64,000 bases of DNA, from NCBI GenBank assembly GCA_022410635.1, contig JAJVDF010000657.1:298978-362977 (forward strand), in the 5' to 3' direction. Position numbers and translations under genes: made by a program. This document shows positions 59,201 to 64,000 of the stretch, piece by piece. Within the stretch, counting starts at the first letter, position 1; each line of letters opens with the position of its first letter. Origin of the DNA: Tretioscincus oriximinensis (taxonomy: Eukaryota; Chordata; Lepidosauria; Squamata; Gymnophthalmidae). The notes beneath the pieces are model-generated. The model saw only the letters and a program-made list of their open reading frames with translations, had not been told where the DNA came from and searched no databases.

Positions 59201-59640
59201 TATCAATGCTTTATTCCTGAATATCCAAATATAGCAGAATAAGTAAACAAAGTCTGACTGTTGCATTGAGGCAAAAATCTTCAATCGAAGATGTCCGAAC
59301 TGTGTGAAGGATTAGCTACAATATTCACATACTTCATCATAACAGCAGAAAAAGACCCATGCAATGCAACCATTATACATAAATCATGCCCAACTTGGAG
59401 ACCTTAAGCAGCTTGAGTGACCATGCCAGTTGTTACCAATGGGAACCCAGAGTGGGCTATAACTAGAGAAGCAGTAACCAGCCAGTCATGTCTACTTACC
59501 CCCAGTGCGCCCTTGACCCACGTGCACAGCCGGCTGCAGACTGTTCTCCTTGGACAATAAATGTGGCAAATGATGAAAGATGGTAGGGAGATGTAGCACA
59601 TTCTTATTAGTGATATTCCACAATTTCAGTTTTGTTTCAT
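23216..59640 (-). CDS. MGAT4B: alpha-1,3-mannosyl-glycoprotein 4-beta-N-acetylglucosaminyltransferase B, 3' thirteen coding exons
   Basis: MGAT4B adds a beta-1,4 GlcNAc branch to the alpha-1,3 mannose arm of N-glycans in the Golgi lumen, using UDP-GlcNAc. Thirteen coding exons (59500-59640, 57815-57948, 53611-53657, 49300-49413, 48006-48081, 46983-47097, 43866-43996, 40182-40289, 36913-37106, 31776-31854, 31173-31260, 24547-24659, 23216-23239) join in phase without frameshift into 453 residues plus TGA. Human is 548 residues, so roughly the first 95 (tail, membrane anchor, stem) are missing at the 5' side. The block [20 protein letters not shown], the LEDD metal-binding-type motif, [17 protein letters not shown] and [19 protein letters not shown] are nearly identical to MGAT4B. 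The last block and SDKEALQEG separate it from MGAT4A. The C-terminal third is the lectin-like domain. Convergent with LTC4S. Confidence 0.97.
23240..24546 (-). other. MGAT4B: MGAT4B last intron
   Basis: 1.3 kb. Holds the hAT element 23312-23877; nothing else recognised. Confidence 0.85.
23312..23877. mobile_element. hAT-like element with perfect 8-bp target duplication
   Basis: 566 bp starting CAGGGATCCTCAAACC and ending GTTTGAGGACGCCTG. Both sides carry CCTTAAGG (23304-23311 and 23878-23885), an exact 8-bp duplication that is itself palindromic. The ends fit the CAGGGGTCCTCAAAC type of hAT termini. Internal frames are short and interrupted, so it is non-autonomous or decayed. It lies about 70 bp from the last MGAT4B splice acceptor. 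Confidence 0.88.
24547..24659 (-). CDS. MGAT4B: MGAT4B penultimate coding exon
   Basis: Acceptor TTTTGGTTCACAG|GT and donor AGTGAG|GTAATA. Encodes [20 protein letters not shown], then [17 protein letters not shown], matching the human C-terminal region. It is separated from the preceding exon by a 6.5-kb repeat-rich intron. Confidence 0.96.
24859..25116 (+). mobile_element. tRNA-headed squamate-type SINE, full length
   Basis: Begins GAGAGCCAGTTTGGTGCAGT followed by GGTTGAGTGTTGGACTCG. A GGTTCGATTCCC-like B box reads CAGTTCGATTCCCCACTC here. It is followed by CCTTGGGCCAGTCACAGTTC, a 'CTGTTGTGG' block, and a GGTATAGGGTGGGATACAAG tail with AAATAAATA. The layout fits Sauria-type SINEs, whose tail resembles the 3' end of their partner LINE. 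Confidence 0.88.
26490..26690 (+). mobile_element. probable LINE 3' end
   Basis: Ends in a T-rich region and GAAAATATATTAAATAACAA with a short A-run, resembling an L1-type 3' untranslated tail. The coding part is too decayed to assign. Confidence 0.4.
28985..29130 (+). repeat. diverged copy of the 'GAAAGCTTATGC' repeat family
   Basis: Contains GACCTGTCTATGAAAGCTCA and TGCTCCCTAAGCTTTTCTTC, then CTAAGCTGCTGCAAGAC, matching the order of motifs at 5145-5370 and 17277-17400. Confidence 0.55.
30395..30450 (+). mobile_element. SINE tail fragment
   Basis: GATATAGGGCGGGGTATAAA followed by (AAAT)n, the same tail as 25065-25116, 14780-14840 and 52010-52060. Confidence 0.6.
30454..30512. repeat. short inverted repeat, 'GAGTATAAGTC' type
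   Basis: ACTTGAGTATAAGTC and GACTTATACTCGGGT pair at 13 of 15 positions around a 29-nt spacer, as in palindromic MITE ends. Confidence 0.55.
31173..31260 (-). CDS. MGAT4B: MGAT4B exon ([11 protein letters not shown] block)
   Basis: Acceptor CCTTGTTCAG|AGC and donor CAGATAG|GTAAAT. Encodes [20 protein letters not shown], then [18 protein letters not shown] is shared with human MGAT4B. Confidence 0.95.
31261..31775 (-). other. MGAT4B: MGAT4B short intron
   Basis: 515 bp with no recognisable repeat or gene. Confidence 0.8.
31776..31854 (-). CDS. MGAT4B: MGAT4B exon ([16 protein letters not shown] block)
   Basis: Acceptor TTCTCCACACAG|G and donor TTTGAT|GTAAGT. Encodes [20 protein letters not shown] and EVLPFD. 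The NTT sequon corresponds to NTS in human. Confidence 0.96.
34725..34830 (-). repeat. palindromic-core repeat, inverted copy
   Basis: The core TTCTTCAGGACTGAAGAA at about 34777-34794 is palindromic apart from its two central bases, next to AATCTAGGGAAAATAGATT. Reverse-complemented, it aligns with 5700-5830 and 13500-13600. Confidence 0.6.
34999..35606. mobile_element. hAT-like fold-back element with perfect 8-bp target duplication
   Basis: 608 bp. Both flanks read ATAACAGC (34991-34998 and 35607-35614). Terminal inverted repeats are TAGGGTTGCCATA and TATGGCAACCCTA. The interior is GC-rich and itself folds: 35229-35268 pairs with 35379-35418, and 35291-35308 with 35341-35358. A GCAC/GCGC-rich alternating purine-pyrimidine stretch lies at 35425-35560. 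The open frames here reflect composition, not a transposase. Confidence 0.9.
36913..37106 (-). CDS. MGAT4B: MGAT4B exon ([15 protein letters not shown] block)
   Basis: Acceptor TACGTGTTGAG|GAC (poor pyrimidine tract) and donor GAGAG|GTAAGC. Encodes [20 protein letters not shown], then [35 protein letters not shown] and RFFKPLRIE. This block is diagnostic for MGAT4B over MGAT4A and starts the C-terminal lectin-like region. Confidence 0.98.
37107..40181 (-). other. MGAT4B: MGAT4B intron, 3.1 kb
   Basis: Holds the repeat 37650-37960 and an AGAGAGACAGACACACAC-like simple repeat at 39468-39505. Otherwise nothing recognised. Confidence 0.8.
37650..37960 (-). mobile_element. SINE-like repeat with poly(TTC) tail
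   Basis: Read on the - strand it ends GTAAGCCGCTTTGAGTCCC, then AAAGCGGGGTATAAGAACC and (TTC)n. This is the tail shared with 55598-55678. The body matches 214-352. Confidence 0.7.
40182..40289 (-). CDS. MGAT4B: MGAT4B exon ([14 protein letters not shown] block)
   Basis: Acceptor TTTTATTCCAG|AAA and donor CTGAAG|GTGAGT, exactly 36 codons. Encodes [20 protein letters not shown], then [16 protein letters not shown]. Confidence 0.97.
40290..43865 (-). other. MGAT4B: MGAT4B intron, 3.6 kb
   Basis: Mostly unique-looking AT-rich sequence. A possible TAGGGTTATCA / GGTGGTAACCCTA inverted pair at about 42248 and 42526 resembles hAT ends but lacks a convincing target duplication. Confidence 0.7.
43866..43996 (-). 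CDS. MGAT4B: MGAT4B exon ([17 protein letters not shown] block)
   Basis: Acceptor TAATTTAAG|GG (a purine-rich, weak tract) and donor GATGCG|GTAAGT. Encodes [20 protein letters not shown], then [19 protein letters not shown] and EKDA. Confidence 0.96.
44962..45407 (-). mobile_element. solo LTR with 5-bp target duplication
   Basis: 446 bp flanked by AGTAA on both sides (44957-44961 and 45408-45412). On the - strand it begins TGTTGGGATAAAT and ends CTAATCAACA, giving TGTTG...CAACA ends, with AATAAAGCCTGTACC as poly(A) signal. No internal region is present, so a solo LTR of a retrovirus-like or related element is inferred. Confidence 0.85.
45573..46880 (-). mobile_element. L1-type LINE relic, ORF2 C-terminus and 3' end
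   Basis: Interrupted - strand frames include [20 protein letters not shown] and [20 protein letters not shown], the W-H-x-T-P block and C-x3-C...H...C motif of the L1 ORF2 C-terminal region. It ends with AATAAAAAAACAT. The 'ELQLKILSRWYMTPCTLS' frame at the right edge of the window shows the 60.7-kb element belongs to a related family. 5'-truncated and with stops. Confidence 0.85.
46983..47097 (-). CDS. MGAT4B: MGAT4B exon with LEDD metal-binding motif
   Basis: Acceptor CTCTGTAG|TTA and donor TTTATTG|GTAAGG. Encodes [20 protein letters not shown], then [18 protein letters not shown]. The EDD triplet is the DxD-like site expected to hold the divalent metal and UDP-GlcNAc. It lies about 100 bp from the 5' edge of an L1 relic inserted in the next intron. 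Confidence 0.97.
47098..48005 (-). other. MGAT4B: MGAT4B intron, 0.9 kb
   Basis: No repeat or gene recognised. Three N calls lie near 47830-47922. Confidence 0.75.
48006..48081 (-). CDS. MGAT4B: MGAT4B exon ([10 protein letters not shown] block)
   Basis: Acceptor TTATTTGACAG|G and donor GTTCAG|GTAAGT. Encodes the rest of Arg and [20 protein letters not shown] followed by IYYVQ, leading into the metal-binding motif of the next exon. Confidence 0.97.
48082..49299 (-). other. MGAT4B: MGAT4B intron, 1.2 kb
   Basis: Holds a CR1 relic and a palindromic-repeat fragment at 49040-49180. No other feature. Confidence 0.8.
48290..48650 (+). mobile_element. CR1-type LINE relic near the ORF2 C-terminus
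   Basis: Diverged + strand sequence: ACAATTCTGATTACCTCCAT, later ACAGGCAAAAAAGGGTAACA and GGTCTAGGTCTCTTCATCC, then AGTGGGTCATTGGTCTGTAA. The order corresponds to the CR1 block QFW.P, VQRRA.K, LGLFSLE and HW. Antisense to MGAT4B. Confidence 0.7.
49300..49413 (-). CDS. MGAT4B: MGAT4B exon (FPGEIHSG block)
   Basis: Acceptor CTCTTTACTCAG|G and donor GTCCG|GTAATA. Encodes [20 protein letters not shown], then [17 protein letters not shown] and part of Arg. Near-identical to the human block. Confidence 0.96.
49970..50830 (+). mobile_element. L1-type LINE relic, ORF2 C-terminus and 3' end
   Basis: Fragments read TSKLI, EWDSI and '[16 protein letters not shown]', matching the W-H-L-T-P...R block before the L1 C-terminal motif. 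A terminal AAGAATAAAGAAACTATTG fits its 3' end. The reading frame shifts several times. Confidence 0.65.
52450..52540 (+). mobile_element. CR1-type LINE 3' end fragment
   Basis: AACTAGATGAGCTCCAGCCT followed by GATTCTGCAAGGTTCTTCTT and ATGCTCTTATG, a decayed version of the 9840-9986 tail. Confidence 0.75.
53611..53657 (-). CDS. MGAT4B: MGAT4B short 47-nt exon
   Basis: Acceptor TTTTTCCTTCCAG|ACA and donor AGCCT|GTAAGA. Encodes [15 protein letters not shown] plus two bases; human has TDSQYTSAVTENIKAL. It is small but its position, phases and residues all fit. Confidence 0.93.
54410..54503 (+). repeat. arm A of a 94-bp inverted repeat
   Basis: Matches the reverse complement of 56467-56560 with about three to four differences and no gap. 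Similarity continues weakly beyond the start (CACCCTAA / TACCCTAA). Family unknown. Confidence 0.85.
55354..55678 (+). mobile_element. SINE with tRNA-like head and 'AAGCGGG' tail
   Basis: The head GTGCGAATAGCGCAGCTGG with GATCCGGTTCCAAGG resembles tRNA A and B boxes. The tail reads GTAAGCCGCTTTGAGTCCCT, then GGTGGGGTATAAAAACCAG and TTCTTCTCC repeats. The head differs from the 24859 SINE while the tail type is shared. Confidence 0.65.
56467..56560 (-). repeat. arm B of a 94-bp inverted repeat
   Basis: Inverse copy of 54410-54503, 2 kb away in the same intron, sharing GGCAAATCCAGGAAAG and ACAGGGATGTAGGCAGGTAG when read on the - strand. Confidence 0.85.
57300..57375 (+). mobile_element. CR1-type LINE 3' end fragment
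   Basis: GGTGGGACAGAATGCTGTGG followed by CCCAATTCAGCAACGCTCCT and CTTATGTTCTTACG, a decayed CR1 terminal segment. Confidence 0.75.
57815..57948 (-). CDS. MGAT4B: MGAT4B exon (GIPSVKREV block)
   Basis: Acceptor CTCTTTATAG|TA and donor GCTGAG|GTAAAA. Encodes [18 protein letters not shown] and on to [13 protein letters not shown], the start of the GT-A-like catalytic domain. The phase-1 G of the preceding exon completes the Val codon. Confidence 0.97.
57949..59499 (-). other. MGAT4B: MGAT4B intron, 1.55 kb
   Basis: Holds a palindromic-repeat piece at 59170-59245. Nothing else recognised. Confidence 0.8.
59500..59640 (-). CDS. MGAT4B: MGAT4B exon, first visible
   Basis: Acceptor TTTTTTAACAG|AT and donor ACTGGGG|GTAAGT. 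Encodes (D)[12 protein letters not shown], then [17 protein letters not shown] and [13 protein letters not shown], matching the human segment around residue 100. NIT is a possible N-glycosylation site. It starts in mid-codon, so upstream coding exons must exist; I do not find them between here and 64000. Confidence 0.93.
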
Positions 59641-60758
59641 CTGTTAAAAAATGGAGAGTGCAAAATTGCTAGACTATAATCGGAAGGCTGTTAAACTTGA
59701 GACATATGCCCACTTCCTAGCACCATCTGTCCAGTGGAGATGCTCATTTCACTTAGGTTAATCGGTACAATCTTCTTCACTTGTGCCACCCCCTAATCTT
59801 ATTAAATTCATCAGGAATTACTTCAGGCTCAAGACAAATCTGCACACTTCCTTTCAGTATTTGAGAATTGAATAAAACTGAACTAAAACCATACTTTTGG
59901 CAGACCATAGCATTTCTCAGATTTAATCAAACTTGTGATCTGCTTGGGTAGCCGATAGGTGTAACCCGTGGTAAACAAATGCATCACTTGGAGCAGAAGT
60001 TCCAAAATAAACAGCCTGAAAGCATTATTTTAAGATCTAGTCATGCAAGATAACCATAGTCCATTGGTCACACACAATCCAAAATATAAAATCCATAATA
60101 GGACATTTAAGAAGAATGACGTATTAGCCAATTTATGTTTCCATATATGGGATATCAACCATCGTTAATCTGATTCTCACCAACAACCCTTGATGCAATC
60201 TGTGCTGCTGCCTCCTTCCCCTGTTCCATCATGATCGGGAAGCAAATTTAAATATGATTTAAGTATTAACCATTTCCCCCTCTTTTCCCCCTTGAAGGTT
60301 GGTATTTACCATATATATATATATATACCATATATATATGGTAACAGAATATTGCTATAAGAAGAAAATGTGATGTGAGAGAAATAGTGATTATGTTCTA
60401 TATGGCTTTAAGAAATATCTACAATAATGAAGATTTGGGCAATAGGATAACAGATCTATATGTTTTTGGTAAATGGTAAAATTGGATTCTCAGTAGCAAA
60501 TGTATTAATAGTAGTTCAGTAATTAGACATTTGTAGTAATTGTATAGCATAGAAATAATAGTATAAATAGCGTTTGACAGAAACCCCCCCATTAGGAAAC
60601 GCAGTTGCTCACACCTTGCTCGGTAGACGCAGGTGAAATGTGTCTAGTGCAACCTTGGCTTAAGGGAGACACAAGGGGCAGGGTAAGGGAACCTAGAGAG
60701 AGATACTATAGAAAATGCCTGAGAGTAGGGAATAAATTGGAAATTAAAAAAGGATTTA
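59641..60758. other. MGAT4B upstream intron sequence, no exon found
   Basis: No block corresponding to the MGAT4B stem or membrane anchor is visible on the - strand. A TACCATATATATATGGTA palindrome lies at 60326-60343. 60300-60758 may include the 5' part of the adjoining L1, but no ORF1 is seen. Confidence 0.5.
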
Positions 60759-63700
60759 ATGGTAGAAATCAAATGTGTGACAATAAACACTAATGGTTTA
60801 GGTGCCCCCATAAAACGGTTCAGACTCCAGAAACTTCTACATGTTAAGGATGCCAATGTGGCATTTATTCAAGAAAGCCACAAAGGAAGTAGAGATACAA
60901 GGCCTCTTATCACATGGAAAGGGTGGGATTAAATATATGAGAGCAGAGGATCGAATAAGTCANGGGGNGTGGCGATATTAGTGAGAAATGACCTACCTTT
61001 NGAANTTNTAGAAGAAAAGAAAGATCTTGAAGGAAGGTATATTTTCGTTATGGGTAAGATTAAAGGTGTTACGGTAACATTAGCTTCAATTTACTCAACC
61101 AATTCTGGTCAAAAGACATATTCGAAAAACTTTAAAGAAATTGAAAAGGTTTGCTAGGGGAGAGGTAATAGTAGGTGCGGATTTAAACATTGAGTTAGGA
61201 ATAAGCCACAATGACTTCAAAGTACAACAAATGGAATCTCTAGATCTGAGCAGTCAATATATAGAGATCGACCATCTACGTACTTCTCAGGCAGACACCA
61301 AAGTTTTAGAAGAATAGATTATATTTTAGTTGGCAGACATAATAATAGCATGGTACAAAAGGTGGAAACGGATCCAATATGGATTTCAGACCACGCTCCG
61401 GTGTATGAACAAATTCATTTAGGAGAAAGAACTCAAAGAAGAAAATGGATTTTTGACCCCATAATACTTCGCAATCAGGAATATAAAGACAGGATGGCAA
61501 ACCAAATACAGGAGTTCCTACAGATCAATAATACCCCAGGGATGGAACCAGGGTTGGTCTGGGACACAGCTAAGGCCTTTATTAGGGGACTATGTATATA
61601 TTTAACCTTGGCTTTAAGGAGTCAGGAGAAACAGAGACTTAAACTATGTCTGGATCAGATAAAAATGCTGCAAGAGCAATACGAACGTACACGAGATCCA
61701 AATGTCAAGCANGAATNGGACTTNAAAGTAATGGAGAAGCATAAAATGGANNAAATAGAATTCTCCCGTAAACAGATATATTTAAAAGGGAATTATAANA
61801 NGTGGGGGNTTAAGGGAATGAAGAATTTAGCCAAACACCTTAAGTATAAGAAGGAAAATAAAANAATTAATCAGATTAAAGATCATCAAGGAAATATAGT
61901 AAAAGGAGATGCGATTAAAAAGGTTTTTGAGAAATTCTATTCAACACTCTATGGGGAAAAAACAAGAATAAGAAGTGATATAATTATAAATAAAAGANTT
62001 TCAGANGAACAGCAAAGGGAACTAAATAAGGCCATATCAGAACAGGAAATANAAGAACAGATCAAAAAGCTAAAAAAAGATAAGGCCCCAGGGCCGGATG
62101 GGCTGACAGCTGTATTCTATAAAGCCTTTAAGGAAGTAATTAAAAATCATTTACTAATTACTTTTAATGAAGTGCTTAGACAGGGAATTGTACCACAATC
62201 TTGGAAAGAGGCTGAGGTTATAATTTTCCCNAAAAAAGGAAGGGATACAAATGATCCGGAGTCATACAGACCTATTACATTATCGAATGATGACTACAAA
62301 CTCTTTATAAGAATGTTGGCGGCCAGAACAGAAAGGTTAGTGAACACTCTTTTGGCAGAAGACCAATATGGCTTTCGTAAGGGTAAACATATCGGTGACC
62401 CAATAAAAACTGTATCAACTGTATTAAAACATGCATATAAACATAAAAAGCAGATGGCCTTGATGAAACTGGATGTATTCAAGGCCTTTGATTCAGTTCA
62501 TCATAGATATTTATGGGAAGTTTGTGAACATATGAACCTGGGGGTAAGATTTATAATAGCTATCAAAGAGATCTATCAGGGTAATCGAGTAAAGATAAGA
62601 ATTAACGAAGATTTAACAGATTCAGTTTCAATAAGAAATGGTACCCACCAAGGCTGCCCATTGTCACCTATGTTATTTCTAATGGCTATAGAACCTCTAG
62701 CTAATCTAATAAGACAATGTGATGGTTTCAGAGGTTATAGAGTGGGAGGGGATCAGGTAAAGATAAACCTTTATGCCGATGATGCCATTGTCGTGACTGA
62801 AGAGCCAGAGAAAATGGTTCAGGAAATAACAAGGATTACCAAAAGCTTTGGGGATAACTCGGGTTTAAAAATTAATGTGCAAAAATCCGAAATATTATAT
62901 AAAAATGTATCAAGTACCATTCAAAATAGGATACAATTGAGGTCANGATTAAGGGCAAATGTGAAAAAAATCAAGTATCTGGGGATCATTCTAACTAAGA
63001 ATATAAATAAAATGGTCAGTGTGAACTATAAAAAGATATGGAAGGAGATAACTAAAAAAATGAAATTATGGAAGGAAAAAAATCTTAGTATGATCGCGCG
63101 TATAAGAGCTTTCAAGATGATGCTTCTTCTGAAAATGATTTTTCTGTTCCAAACACTGATGGAGGAAATCCCAAAAAAGACAATATTAGACAAGTTAGAT
63201 ATTGGATAAGCAACAACAAAAAGCCATGGCTTTCTCAAAATAAACTATATGCACAAATCAATAAGGGTGGATGGAACATTCCCTCATTGGAAAATTATGG
63301 AGATGCCTTCCAGTTAAAAAATTTATTCTATTTAGAATACATAGATGACAAATGGACTAGAATGGAGAGGAAAATTAATAAACTGGAAAATTATTCATTA
63401 TTAAACGTGAAGATTGACTGTACAAGGATAAAAAATTGCTCCCATGCAATGAAAACTGTGCTACAGGTGTAGAAGAAATGGCAATCTAAGTTGATCCTGA
63501 GAGCCTCTAATATAATTTCAATAAGGAATATCAATAGAGATGGTACTATACTTATGGTAGAGGATATGGAGAAATTGGCAAGAAACAATATAAAAATGTA
63601 TGGAAAATTTCCTCCAGCCCAATGGAAATATAATATCTCAAAATGATTTAATTCAAATACTAGGGAACCACAGATGGATGCAAGCCCAACAAATTAGAAA

Positions 63701-64000
63701 TAAAGTTATCCAATATAATCAAAACAGGGATAGGCTATTAAGCGACACACCATTTGAGAGAGCGTTTATGGAAGCATTGAAAGATACGAAGGGAATGGGG
63801 GGGAAATTGTACAAAATACTAATCGATTACAACTATGATAACATCACATCTTTAACTAATCTCTGGGCTACAGATTTACAGGTAAATGAATCGGAAATGA
63901 TAAATAAGTGCAGAAGCATTGAAAGGATAAAGAATACTAGAGTAAAAGAGTTACAACTAAAGATTCTGTCAAGGTGGTACATGACCCCATGCACCCTATC
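60759..64000 (+). mobile_element. L1-type LINE ORF2, frameshifted, runs off the window
   Basis: An ATG at 60759 opens an AP-endonuclease-type domain (ITNTNGL-like start, QESH, GADLN, SDHAPV) broken by at least three frameshifts or stops before 61350. A long frame from about 61350 to 63209 covers the reverse transcriptase: KDKAPGPDGLTAVFYKAF, YRPITLSNDDYKLF, DVFKAFDSV, GCPLSPMLF and the catalytic LYADDAIVV. After 63209 the frame shifts again into the C-terminal region (LKILSRWYMTP near 63957-63990). The domain order and FYK/YRPI/YADD forms point to the L1 clade, not CR1 or RTE. Inserted antisense to MGAT4B. Many N calls lie inside. Confidence 0.92.

Noticed and set aside
60180..60245. Possible upstream MGAT4B exon on the - strand
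   Set aside because: The Lys/Glu/Ala-like reading has no match to the expected stem region, and splice sites in the right phase are not seen.

Overview
The window is vertebrate nuclear DNA, most likely from a squamate reptile. It is AT-rich, has long introns, and carries CR1-type LINE ends with a TTCTTATG-like 3' octamer, tRNA-headed SINEs beginning GAGAGCCAGTTTGG, SINE tails of the 'AAGCGGGGTATAAAAACC' type, L1-type LINEs and many hAT-like elements. There are no bacterial operons, CRISPR arrays or RNA genes. Single scattered N calls suggest a draft assembly in which ambiguous positions were masked.

Two genes are supported, both split into many exons and read from conserved protein blocks with GT/AG junctions and consistent phases. 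LTC4S (leukotriene C4 synthase, a MAPEG-family membrane enzyme) lies on the + strand as five coding exons from 4505 to 21926 and encodes a complete 138-residue protein. MGAT4B (N-acetylglucosaminyltransferase IVb) lies on the - strand, convergent with LTC4S. Thirteen coding exons are visible between 59640 and 23216 and encode about 453 C-terminal residues; the first exons (cytoplasmic tail, membrane anchor, stem) lie beyond the right edge or were not found. The two stop codons are about 1.3 kb apart. To my knowledge LTC4S and MGAT4B are also neighbours on human 5q35, so the layout is conserved microsynteny. The two products act in unrelated pathways (leukotriene synthesis and N-glycan branching).

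Layout: 1-4.5 kb is upstream flank with a compound triplet microsatellite, a CR1 relic and an LTR. 4.5-22.3 kb is LTC4S with repeat-filled introns (an inverted LTR relative at 7.7-8.5 kb, a CR1 end, hAT copies, an LTR at 15 kb, and a perfect 98-bp inverted repeat at 17.4-17.6 kb). 22.3-59.6 kb is MGAT4B, whose introns hold hAT elements with intact 8-bp target duplications, a solo LTR with a 5-bp duplication, L1 and CR1 relics and SINEs. 60.7-64 kb is an L1-type ORF2 on the + strand, frameshifted and unusually rich in N calls, which runs off the window.

I found no undescribed biological system. The most interesting observations are candidate active-site substitutions in LTC4S, the perfect palindromic insertion with target duplications, and several small palindromic repeat families that I cannot name.
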